Shown: one piece after another, positions 39,802 to 48,763 of the stretch | How positions within the stretch are numbered: position 1 is the stretch's first letter | Layout: every line of letters starts with the position of its first letter | Origin: Endotrypanum monterogeii | Lineage: Eukaryota > Euglenozoa > Kinetoplastea > Trypanosomatida > Trypanosomatidae | Reading direction: 5' to 3' | DNA length: 64,000 nt | Assembly (NCBI GenBank): GCA_000333855.2 | Contig: CM007320.1 | Location: 2,372,164 to 2,436,163, forward strand | Made by a program: the position numbers and the translations under genes | The notes under the pieces: model-generated | Database searches by the model: none | The model's input: the letters and a program-made list of their open reading frames with translations, nothing else | What the model was told of the DNA's origin: nothing

Positions 39802-42213
39802 ATGACATTTGTAATTTCGCCGTCTACCCTCTCCTTCAAGCGAAGGACCATTACCGAAACCGCTTCCGCTGCATGCAAATGTCTTCTCGTTTACCCAGCA
39901 GGTAAGAAGGCGAAACAGCGGGTCGCCGTCGGGGACAGCACTGGCCTCTTCAGGGTTTTCTCTGTCGGGAAGCGGCTGGAGCCAGTGATATCTTTCCAGA
40001 CGCAGGAGACGGTGCTCAAAACGGGAGATAGCGGTGCAGAAAGGAAGAGGGCCATCACTGCAGCCACGCTATTCTCGGACCAGCTCTTCTATGTCCAGGG
40101 CAGCGTCCTTCACGCGTATTCGCGCAAAGGGAAGCCATTCTTTACCGTAGACACAAATGTCACTGAGAGGGTGCACTCGCTGGCGATCGACACGCCCTTT
40201 ATTTTCTTAGCAGGGGACTTCATGGTCACTACAATGTGCGAGACGAAGGAGATGGGCTTCTTCTTGTCTCCAGACCGCGTGAACGATATGTGCGTTTACG
40301 TCCCTCCCAGCGCCATGGAGCGTGGCGGCGAACGCCTCTTGAGCGATTACGTGTGTTGCTTGGCGTGCAACGATCGGGTGTTGCGGCTGGTGCAGTCGAA
40401 TAAACTGATTGAAGAGGTTTGCTGCGAGGCAGCTCTCACCACTGTCATGTATCACAGCGCACTCCGTCTTCTCTTCTACGGCACCCAGATTGGCTTCATT
40501 GGTGTTATGGCTGTAAGAGAAAGCGGGAGTCTGCACAAAGTTGGTGCCCACATGCCCGACTCTCCCGGGTGCACTATTGCCTGCCTCGGCTTCGCAGATG
40601 TGAACGCGGATGGGCAGGATGAGCTACTTGTAGGATACGACGACGGTACTGTGTGTGTGTTCATCATGAGCCTCTGTCACTCGACTCGGTTAGCCGGCAT
40701 CGAGACCGTACAGCTCACACAGGCGTGGTCCGCCAGTGTCGATGAGCGAGTGATGAGCGTCGCTGGGGGCATCATTACACACACGGCAACGCAGCCAGAT
40801 GTTCTCGTGCACACCTTCAGTGGGCAGGTGATTGCCTTCAATCTGGACACAGAGAGTGTGAGCGAGGGTGGCCAGACTGCTGCAGCGGAGATCGCTACCA
40901 AGCGGGACGCGCTGACTGCGAAGCAGCACGATACCCAAGGGGAAATTGAGCAGCTGCGAGCACTCATTGTGGAGCGCACCAGAGAACTTCATGAGGCCCC
41001 GGCTGTGAAAGAGGTTGTGAAGGAGCGGGAGCTGACGGTACGCCCCAGTCTTAGCGTGTCCATTACCCTCACACCAGTAGAGGGGATGCCGATGTTATCG
41101 CTGGTTGTTTCCGCCAATGCACCGTTGGAGGGCATGATTATCAAGAGCAGCGCAGCGCTAGTCTTCGTCTCCACTGACTACGCGACTGTGAAGACACGGA
41201 CGTTGGGCATCTCTGAGGACATCCCTGTACAGACCTCGACTGGTGCGTTGGAGTCATCGTTCACTGTTGCCACCGTCATACCAACACAGCGAGGCAGCAA
41301 GCGTCTTGACGTGCGCATGTGGGTAGACGAGGGCGTGGCTGACACACTCTGCGTCACCGTGTACAGTGCTCAGCCACCGCGGACAGCGCAGGTCAAGTAC
41401 GTCCCCCTATGTGCCCTTCCTCTATACGAGCGCATTCCCAGTGGAAATACTTCGGTGCTCTCAAGCGATGTGACGCAGTCGATGTCACGCCTGGTAGTTC
41501 TGGGAGCCTTCCAGGGACATGATGCTCTCGTGTGGCTGGGGCAGCTCGTGCCCGGGATGGCGGACATTCCGCGTCGCACCGAGGAAAATCAGCGCTTTGT
41601 CTTTTCGACCCGCTTCTTGGGCTCGGTGCTAGTGGTCGATATTGAGGAGGGGGAGGATGGCGCCAATTGCAGTCGCGCCGTCTTCAGCTGTACCTCTCTC
41701 ATTACACTTGCCAGTGTTAAGCGGCATGTGATGCATGCATGTGCGGAGAGAGGCCTTGAGGTCAGCACGCGCGAGTATATTCTTTGCCATACAGTTCTTC
41801 ACCAGCTTCAACAGCTGTATCCGTTCATGACGAGTGTGTCAAGCAGCCAGCGCCGCTTGCAGCTGCTCCAAGGACTGCGTGAGCTGCAAGGGGCGGAGAC
41901 CGATCTCGGATTCCTCCCTCACTCCTTTCAGGAGGTCCTGGCGTCCGCAGAGGAGATAGAGATGGAGGCGGAGGCCGAGGAGCATCAGACAGGTCATTTG
42001 AAGCGGGTCGTTGCTGCTTTGTACCGGAGTTTTGTATATTTTAAGGGTCACGCACCTCCATTCAGCGAGGCGATTCGAGTGCGACTTGAGGGGGCTGCGT
42101 GTGGACTGAGTTTTAATCCTGCCGAGCTCGAGAATATAATGTATCCCGGTGAGACATCGCTGCGGGAGGCATCGGCTGCAGAGGTGGCGGCCATGTCCAG
42201 GGCCACCACCTAA
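39802..42213 (+). CDS. BBSome subunit BBS7
   Basis: 803 residues. The N-terminal beta-propeller matches the BBS7 pattern: KQRVAVGDSTGLFRVFSVGK, then YSRKGKPFFTVDTNVTERVHSL, SPDRVNDMCVYVP, YVCCLACNDRVLRLVQ, LLFYGTQIGFIGVM and FADVNADGQDELLVGYDDGT (about residue 264). A coiled-coil linker follows (RDALTAKQHDTQGEIEQLRA, about 370-400), then beta-rich GAE/platform-type sequence and a helical C-terminus. BBS7 pairs with BBS2 in the core of the BBSome, the coat that moves membrane proteins in and out of the flagellum. It is longer than human BBS7 (about 715). The frame is open a few codons upstream without an ATG, so 39802 is the first usable start. Confidence 0.9.
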   Translation: MTFVISPSTLSFKRRTITETASAACKCLLVYPAGKKAKQRVAVGDSTGLFRVFSVGKRLEPVISFQTQETVLKTGDSGAERKRAITAATLFSDQLFYVQGSVLHAYSRKGKPFFTVDTNVTERVHSLAIDTPFIFLAGDFMVTTMCETKEMGFFLSPDRVNDMCVYVPPSAMERGGERLLSDYVCCLACNDRVLRLVQSNKLIEEVCCEAALTTVMYHSALRLLFYGTQIGFIGVMAVRESGSLHKVGAHMPDSPGCTIACLGFADVNADGQDELLVGYDDGTVCVFIMSLCHSTRLAGIETVQLTQAWSASVDERVMSVAGGIITHTATQPDVLVHTFSGQVIAFNLDTESVSEGGQTAAAEIATKRDALTAKQHDTQGEIEQLRALIVERTRELHEAPAVKEVVKERELTVRPSLSVSITLTPVEGMPMLSLVVSANAPLEGMIIKSSAALVFVSTDYATVKTRTLGISEDIPVQTSTGALESSFTVATVIPTQRGSKRLDVRMWVDEGVADTLCVTVYSAQPPRTAQVKYVPLCALPLYERIPSGNTSVLSSDVTQSMSRLVVLGAFQGHDALVWLGQLVPGMADIPRRTEENQRFVFSTRFLGSVLVVDIEEGEDGANCSRAVFSCTSLITLASVKRHVMHACAERGLEVSTREYILCHTVLHQLQQLYPFMTSVSSSQRRLQLLQGLRELQGAETDLGFLPHSFQEVLASAEEIEMEAEAEEHQTGHLKRVVAALYRSFVYFKGHAPPFSEAIRVRLEGAACGLSFNPAELENIMYPGETSLREASAAEVAAMSRATT

Positions 42214-43085
42214 ACTCACAAAGCCAGACACGCGTCTGCAGTACCGACTGCTCGATTGATTAATGATTACTGGTGTGGAGAGGATGGGGTAGTACTGAGA
42301 GGGGTCGACCCTGCAAGGCACCTGCTAGGCACCCACCTATATCCTTTTTGCTTTTGCTCTACACGGGGGCCGGGGGTGGGTGGGTGCACCGAGGATATTA
42401 TTACCTGAGGCTTCAACCCACGATTCTCGCCTCTATATGCCCACCGTTCAGGGCGTAGAACACCTCGGATTACTCTTACAAAGAGGGTGTAGGGTGGGCG
42501 AGGGCTCGTGCATCTAAGGGGGGGGGGGTAGAGAAGTCACAAACAAGAATGAAATAAGGTTGTGTACGCATTACGTGCACGCCGGTGTGCATTCACTTTT
42601 GCGGACGCTCAACATGTTTCACCCTTTGTTTCTTTTGTGTTTTTTCTCTTTGTTTTCTATCGAATTGAGTTTTTTTTTTGTATGGGAGCCTCTGCGAAGA
42701 CCGATCACTTGAGTGTTCACCTTCCTCTTTCCCCTTCACCTTTTCCGTTCCACTTCTACCGAAGCAAGTAAATCTCGAATGCAGACGTGCACAATCGCGG
42801 TTCCGTGGGATTGCACACGCTCAACATGTCTCTCTCTAGGATAATATTTCATGTATAGTCTCTTTTCTTTGATTCCCTATTGATGCGTGTTACCGTCCCT
42901 CCTTTCTTGTTCTCGCCTTCGCTGTTTTTATACGGTCTCTGTCGAATACGCTCGCCACATTTTCGTCTTGCGCACTACAGCGGAACCCAAAATTGACTTG
43001 GGCGGTCTGCAGTGCCAATTTTTTTTTTTTCTTCGCGCTCACCTCCTTTTCCTGAGTGACGCGTTTCGTTTTTTTTTTTTTTTTT
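42214..43085. other. spacer, no gene seen
   Basis: About 0.87 kb. It holds a G-run (42518-42528) and several T-runs: 42670-42678, 43019-43030 and 43069-43085. AG at 43055-43056 lies between the last two T-runs and is the likely splice acceptor of the next gene. Confidence 0.75.
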
Positions 43086-45254
43086 ATGATTCCTCTCGAA
43101 ATGACTTGTTCGGCGGCCGTATTTGCCCTCATCAAGACGGCGACTCCAGAAGAAGCCTCTTTTTATTCTCTGAGCTACGTTTCGGCATTGCAGCAGTGCA
43201 CCGCCTTAGCGTACGGCTCCACACTCAAAAGTGTGGTGTCCTCAACCGCTGCGACCAGTTTATACGGTGATGACCTCGCCGCGTGTGTCGTGCGGTGTCG
43301 ATTGGAGACGGAGCGCCAGGCGACAGAGCGCCTGACAGCCGTTCTTTTGCAAGAGGTGCCGCAACTACCAACGCGTGAGCTGCGGTGTGAGGAGCAATTG
43401 TCGACAGTCGCGGCGGCCACCGACCAAGAGGGCGACTGCGCTCCAAAGCATCCCGGTGAGTTTCTTTGGCCCCGAGTTTCGTCTGCGGCAAGTCATGCAA
43501 GCAGCAGGGTTTCTTCCTCGAAGTCTAACCATTCCCCGGGAGGGGGACCCCTCAGTGTGCCTTTGGTGAACGCTGCCTCAGATGAGCCCTTTACAAAAGA
43601 CGGCCCAGCAGCGAAGTCGTCTTTTCTGGTTACCTCTCCCTCCTTCAGGGCATCGTCATCTGCGCAGATTTCCCAGTGTGACATGGCGGTGTTACACCTT
43701 CGCGTCGGCTTGTGTCGTGCACTTGGGTGGCCTGTTTCTCCGGAGCTTCAGGTTAAAGGTAACATAGGGTTTGCAGCAAGCGGCTGCAAAGACTTGTTGG
43801 GACCGGATGGGGGCGAGGTGAAGGGGTTGCTGACGCAACTGGTAGACTCCTTGCTTTCCCGGTACAGCTACACAAACGTCCTTGGAGGCCAGCGGGTGGC
43901 ATATCGAGGTCTCGCTTCGACAGTCAGGAGCAGCACAGCAGACGATGGCGCTCACATGTTCATGCATTTGGAGGACACGGAGCTCCGCCAGAGTATCATC
44001 TTAGATTGGGTGGAGGATGCTTTTGTTTTTGCCCACTATCAAGGATTCACAGCTCACCAGACGCAGTGCGTGATGCTCGACGGCCTCCTCATTCTCGACA
44101 TGATTGATAGGCAGCTGCTAGACGCGTCCGACCCAGCTGGTCACGTGGCGTGGGAGGAGCAACTGGTAAGCGTGCTCCAGGAGGTTCTGTCCGCGCAAAC
44201 GTGTGTAACGACGGCACGGGCGATTGAGACGGTACTCCGCAGGGAGCCCGTCACGGTCCAGGTGCCCGACCCCCAGCAACTGAGCGAAATACTGGAGAAG
44301 CAGCAAAAGGCCCTCTCGCCGAAGGTGTTAGCGTCCCTTGAGGTGGCGAAGCAGAACCTCCCTTTCATCTCGCAGACAGTGATGCAGGATGTGGAGGTGG
44401 AGCTGGGGAGGGATGTCAGGCTGCGCCCCGTCTTCTCGATGTCAGAGGCAGCAACCGTCGTCGAGTACATCACTCGCTCCGTCGTTATGCACAGAGGACT
44501 GTGGAGTGTATTGCTGGCGCCAGGGGCAAAAGATTACCTGACGTCGATGTCCACCACCACGGCGGCGGCGGCATCGGCAACACGTGGAGTCGGGCGCCCC
44601 TTTGCTCATCAGCCCATCTGCGTCGCGGTTGAAAGCGTCGCTCCGATTTTTATGCCGTCGCTGTCGTCGTTCCGCACCGATGCACTCCAAACCGTGATTG
44701 ACGCGCAACGACGTGTCTTCGAGGACTTTCTGTCTGAGCGTGAGCAGCTCGTCTCCAAAGATTGGCAGGGACCTCTCCTCGCCATCACTGCGGATGAGCT
44801 CAGTGAACGGAGTGTGCTGGAAGATGCTGCGGCGCAGGCGGATGCAGTGGACAAGGCCGCGGCGTTGACGTTGCAGCAGTGCGCTCGTGTTCAGCGTGCC
44901 TACGAGCTTCGACTAGAGGATATTCTGAAGCACAACACCCATGTCGTGCGTGGAGAACCCTGCGCTGAGTCCGAGCCACCTGCTGTACCTGCAGCTCCCG
45001 AGGTCGTGCCCGCGCTTCCACCTGCGCGATCCAATGCCGGCAAGACCAAGAAAAAGAATGCCTCCGTGGCGCCGACGGTTCCGGTGGCTGCTGCGCCGGT
45101 GCTCTCCTCTGAGAGGGCGGCCTCGGTTGTTCTTCCGAGCAACGTAGCATTTGCTCTTGCTGAGGTGGAGGCGCGAATTGATCGCATTGCTGCGGCGATC
45201 GAGGAAATGAGCGGTGGCGGCTCCTCGCAGCGCACCGTCTCTCGCAAGTCTTAG
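43086..45254 (+). CDS. probable CLAMP-domain flagellar central-apparatus protein (C1a-32/34, CFAP119-like)
   Basis: 722 residues from ATG 43086; Met at 43101 is an equally possible start because the first ATG follows a T-run directly. About residues 300-480 resemble the CLAMP family (CCDC189/CFAP119): RQSIILDWVEDAFVFAHYQGFTAHQT... is like the family's Leu-Asp...FA-x-x-x-GF-x-x-x-QT opening, and FSMSEAATVVEYITRSVVMH with a following hydrophobic-Leu pattern is like its F-S-x-x-x...EYV...H-x-x-L-Y end. Those proteins sit in the C1a projection of the central pair. This is a recalled resemblance, not a computed alignment. An Ala/Pro/Lys-rich linker (about 640-680) and a final short helix follow. 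The N-terminal ~90 residues are helical. Confidence 0.7.
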   Translation: MIPLEMTCSAAVFALIKTATPEEASFYSLSYVSALQQCTALAYGSTLKSVVSSTAATSLYGDDLAACVVRCRLETERQATERLTAVLLQEVPQLPTRELRCEEQLSTVAAATDQEGDCAPKHPGEFLWPRVSSAASHASSRVSSSKSNHSPGGGPLSVPLVNAASDEPFTKDGPAAKSSFLVTSPSFRASSSAQISQCDMAVLHLRVGLCRALGWPVSPELQVKGNIGFAASGCKDLLGPDGGEVKGLLTQLVDSLLSRYSYTNVLGGQRVAYRGLASTVRSSTADDGAHMFMHLEDTELRQSIILDWVEDAFVFAHYQGFTAHQTQCVMLDGLLILDMIDRQLLDASDPAGHVAWEEQLVSVLQEVLSAQTCVTTARAIETVLRREPVTVQVPDPQQLSEILEKQQKALSPKVLASLEVAKQNLPFISQTVMQDVEVELGRDVRLRPVFSMSEAATVVEYITRSVVMHRGLWSVLLAPGAKDYLTSMSTTTAAAASATRGVGRPFAHQPICVAVESVAPIFMPSLSSFRTDALQTVIDAQRRVFEDFLSEREQLVSKDWQGPLLAITADELSERSVLEDAAAQADAVDKAAALTLQQCARVQRAYELRLEDILKHNTHVVRGEPCAESEPPAVPAAPEVVPALPPARSNAGKTKKKNASVAPTVPVAAAPVLSSERAASVVLPSNVAFALAEVEARIDRIAAAIEEMSGGGSSQRTVSRKS

Positions 45255-46656
45255 CTCTATCTGGAGGAGACGTGTCCGTTTGTAGAGAAGCTGGAGGCTC
45301 AATGGCGACGGGAATTTGCAGAGAAGGCGTGATGCGGCTATTCTTCGAAACAATTTTTTCCCCCTTCCTCTCTCTCGGTGTACATCTCTCTTTTCGTCCG
45401 TAAATAATATATATATATATATATCTCGATAGGCACTCGACTGTTTTAGCTTTTTGCCCAATGATGCTCATGAGGCAGATGGGAGGGTAAGGGGGTGGTG
45501 GTGGTGGTGAAGTGAGACAAGTACCCCTTTTCACCCCAAAACGTCGTTCTCGCTGCATGTCTGGGCCAACACTTTTTTTAAAAATCTCGCCTCCTTCGCA
45601 TCGGAAAGTTCTCAACTCTGCCCTTTTGAACGGTCACCCATGGGCACGCATGCATCTCGGAGGGAGGAGGGGGAAGGAAGGGAGAGCCAACTTGGGCCGC
45701 GGTGAGTAGCTCCCTGTGCGTCTCTCTGTGTGTGGTGGGGGGGGGGAGGGGAGGGGAGGGGTCGTCCTCGGCGATGTACAAAAGTCCTGCTTTGAAATGA
45801 CAATTTTTTTCTTTTTCTTTCGGCACGCCTCTCTGTTTGGTATGTGCAGCCATTTTGGATTACGCCTCCAGCCGCCATCCCTACATGCACCGTCGGTGGG
45901 CAGAAGAGAAGGCATCGGTACACGTGAAGAGAAAAACAACAACAACAACCGTATCCATAGACTCAGGGGGCCGGAGGGTCCTGCTTGAACATAAATTCCA
46001 CCGACGCGGTCGACGACTTCAGACGCATGGGAACACATCATGCATGATCACACGTCCTCCTATTCGATTCTTCGCTGGTGGCGACAGTAATCGAGGGATC
46101 CCGGCGAGGGTGGGGTTACAGGACGGTGTGCACACCTGTGTAGCGTTATGTATTTCCTTGCCTTACAAGCTGACGTGTGCGTTCGGATGTTTGTTTTCTA
46201 ACCAGTGGAGGTTGACCATCCACTTATTCCTGGTTTCTTATGGGCTTACTCCGTTTCTCTCATTTACATTTCGATACCTTCTCTTCTTACATCACTGACT
46301 TTTTGCGTGTCTTCAGCGGTTCCACTCATCCAACATCATCTTCACCCCACACCATTCATACCGTCCTCCAGTAGAGTTTTTTTTTTCTGTCACGCGTTGG
46401 CTTTCTTTCGTGGCACAGCGCGTAAGAGGAGACAAAAAGGGAAAAGAGCAGATCACTTCAACGAAGTCGCTGCATGTTTTTTTTTTTGTTCTTCTAGTGT
46501 CTTTTCCCCAAGTGTATTGGACTCTGTCACCTTTCTCACAGCGGTGCGACTTCAGAGTACCTGACATTCTAGTTTCTCGTTCTGATCTAATTGTGAATAA
46601 AAAAAATTTGCAAAGCCTCTCGGCGCCACCGGCTGCCTGCTTTTAGTCTTCATATC

Positions 46657-46658
<2 letters not shown>

Positions 46659-46688
<30 letters not shown>

Positions 46689-46689
46689 C
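46659..46689. repeat. (AGT)n triplet repeat
   Basis: About ten copies of agt in a row in the spacer before the 278-residue protein gene. Confidence 0.9.
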
Positions 46690-46827
46690 ATCCCTCCTAC
46701 CTCCTCTTTTTTTTTTACCCCTCTGTACGTACGTACTTACATCTGTCTGTGCGTTTGCATGTCGCTGTGAGCTAGTTTGAGCAAAAAAAAGAAAGCGCAC
46801 ATAAGCACCCGCACGCGCGGGGGTCCC

Positions 46828-46853
46828 ATTATTATTATTATTATTATTATTAT
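46828..46853. repeat. (ATT)n triplet repeat
   Basis: About eight to nine copies of att, about 140 bp after the AGT tract. Confidence 0.9.
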
Positions 46854-47064
46854 CATTAGAGGTCATCTCTCTTCCCTGTATTTTTCACGCTTTTGTTTTT
46901 TCCTTCGTGTGTGCTGGTGTGTGAAAAGTGTATAGTAACTTATCGACTGACAAACGCACACCGACACACACACACACACACAGCTTTTCTTATCCCCACT
47001 GAACGGATTTCTTCCCTCCGTCCTCCTTCCGTGTGCGACCCCTTTCCATTTTTCTCCGGCTGCC

Positions 47065-47901
47065 ATGCTGCTTAGAACGAGCGCATCCAGCACTTTGCGC
47101 CTCCACGGAGTTGGCCACTGTGGTGGCGCGCGCATTGGTGTGTGTAGTGTCGGCTGCCTTAGGGTTCAACAGCGGTTTCTCGAGTACTGGGGCTCAGGCG
47201 TGACGGGTCGAACCCAGCCCTACGCGCAGGGTGACATGCTTCCACGCCTAGACAACATGCGGTACCCGGTCAACGAGGCCTCTAGCGCAGGAGCGAGTCT
47301 CACTGGTAACCCCTCAGGTATCGCCTACGACGCGTCCAACATCTTCCACGTTGAGGGCTTCAGCCCACTAGAGAAAGGGCATTACCAGTCGCTACGCGGC
47401 ATTGCGACACATAAGGTGGAGCCGCTGCCGCCTCACATCGGAAAGGATGTGATGGCGGTGCTGAAGGACATGTGTGAAGAGGGCGTGCTGAAGGAGCACT
47501 GGTGGGCCCGCGTGGTGAAGGACTTCCCTTCGATGAAGAAACCGTGCACGGATGAGTTCAAAGACGCCTGGGAAAGCTTTTACACGGAGGCGACCGGCGT
47601 GGCGCACGACGACGCGGCAGTGAAGACGATGAGTAGATCTTTTATGCAGATACAGATGCAGAGAAACTACATTTCATACGCGATGGTGTGGCGCTTGGCG
47701 GAGCGACTTTGCGATGCCTTTGATACTATACCAGGCTTGACGGTGTACGAAAGACGTGGGGGCCGTTTGGCGGTGGAGCGTGTGACAAAGCTAATGCTTG
47801 ACACGTTAGCTGACGAGCCATGGGCACACCAGGAGACTACAAACCCGCTGAACGTTGATATCTCCAACTTCCGTGCCTGGCATGAGGCTGGCAACTGGTA
47901 G
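47065..47901 (+). CDS. probable mitochondrial protein, function unknown
   Basis: 278 residues. The N-terminus MLLRTSASSTLRLHG... is Arg/Ser/Leu-rich without acidic residues for about 40 positions, typical of a mitochondrial presequence. The rest is a compact, mixed, folded-looking sequence without repeats or membrane helices; recognisable blocks are FLEYWGSGVTGRTQPYAQGD, EGVLKEHWWARVVKDFP and a C-terminal ISNFRAWHEAGNW. I do not recognise the family. Strong sequence complexity and aromatic content suggest a conserved subunit of a mitochondrial complex (respiratory, ATP synthase or ribosome), but this is only inference. Confidence 0.82.
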   Translation: MLLRTSASSTLRLHGVGHCGGARIGVCSVGCLRVQQRFLEYWGSGVTGRTQPYAQGDMLPRLDNMRYPVNEASSAGASLTGNPSGIAYDASNIFHVEGFSPLEKGHYQSLRGIATHKVEPLPPHIGKDVMAVLKDMCEEGVLKEHWWARVVKDFPSMKKPCTDEFKDAWESFYTEATGVAHDDAAVKTMSRSFMQIQMQRNYISYAMVWRLAERLCDAFDTIPGLTVYERRGGRLAVERVTKLMLDTLADEPWAHQETTNPLNVDISNFRAWHEAGNW

Positions 47902-48763
47902 ACCAGGTTTTGCAACTGGTGGTTTCTTGATGGGGGTGCCGGCCACCGAAGACAAAGAGCCAAGAAGCAGAGGGATGACCACTGTCGTCTCGCTCCTTCT
48001 CTTACTCTGTCATGTCGAGGTGCACGGATGCCCTCCCTTGTATACGTGTGTATGTTCGTTCTTGTGATTCTCTTTACCTGAGTCTTTTGGTGTATGTCGT
48101 TTTATGTGGATGCGAACCTCAAAGGTGCACACTTGGTATTCGATTGTGTGATGTCGTGTGTGTGTGTGTGTGTGTGTGTGTGCATGCTCGCGGGTCTGAG
48201 TTGCCTGCAAAGTACGATGTCACCTTTCTCATGGTCTCTTTTCACTAGTTCGCTGCTAGGCCCTGTGCTTGCAGATAAGAGCAGGGGGCTCCGCGTCTTC
48301 AGCTTCATGTGTTTGCGATGTCGACACAACAGAAATTTACATACAAAACATCCATCGGTTTGCGTCCCAATTTTAAAGAAGAATGTGCATCTCTCTGCTT
48401 GTGTACGTGCCCTCTTTGGTGGCCAGCACATCAAAAGGGGGGTACTCATCACTGTCCCCAGTAATGATGTGGACCTGGTCTACGACTTCTCATGAGTGCG
48501 AATATTGAGTGTACGCTGTGCTCTATACATTGTTGTGTCTTTTGCCTAACATCAACAGACACCTCGTGCATGAGAGGGAAGAGGGGCCTCTCTCTTCTTT
48601 GCTTTGTTCGCACTTGTCACACGATTGTCGCACTATTCTGCTGACACACCACTCCCTCCTCCCTTCGTCCTTCCCCTCCCTCCAATCTGCATCCGTTTCT
48701 GCCGTTCTATTCCCATCGCTACACACATGAGAAGTGGACTGTTGATCGAGGGTCAAAGCGAAC
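47902..48763. other. spacer, no gene seen
   Basis: About 0.86 kb with a (GT)n tract (48157-48181) and pyrimidine-rich sequence (48647-48690) that could serve the RRM gene's splice site. Other sequence is unremarkable. Confidence 0.72.

Larger units (their letters stand above)
45255..47064. other. spacer with triplet repeats, no gene seen
   Basis: About 1.8 kb. It holds a (TA)n tract (45407-45424), G-rich runs with quadruplex potential (45729-45760), poly-T tracts, an (AGT)n triplet tract (46659-46689), an (ATT)n tract (46828-46853) and a CA tract (46965-46982). CT-rich sequence leads to the ATG at 47065. Short frames on both strands do not look coding. Confidence 0.7.

Noticed and set aside
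43056..43085. Upstream extension of the CLAMP-like protein
   Set aside because: It begins at GTG and would translate the poly-T tract; ATG 43086 or 43101 is preferred.
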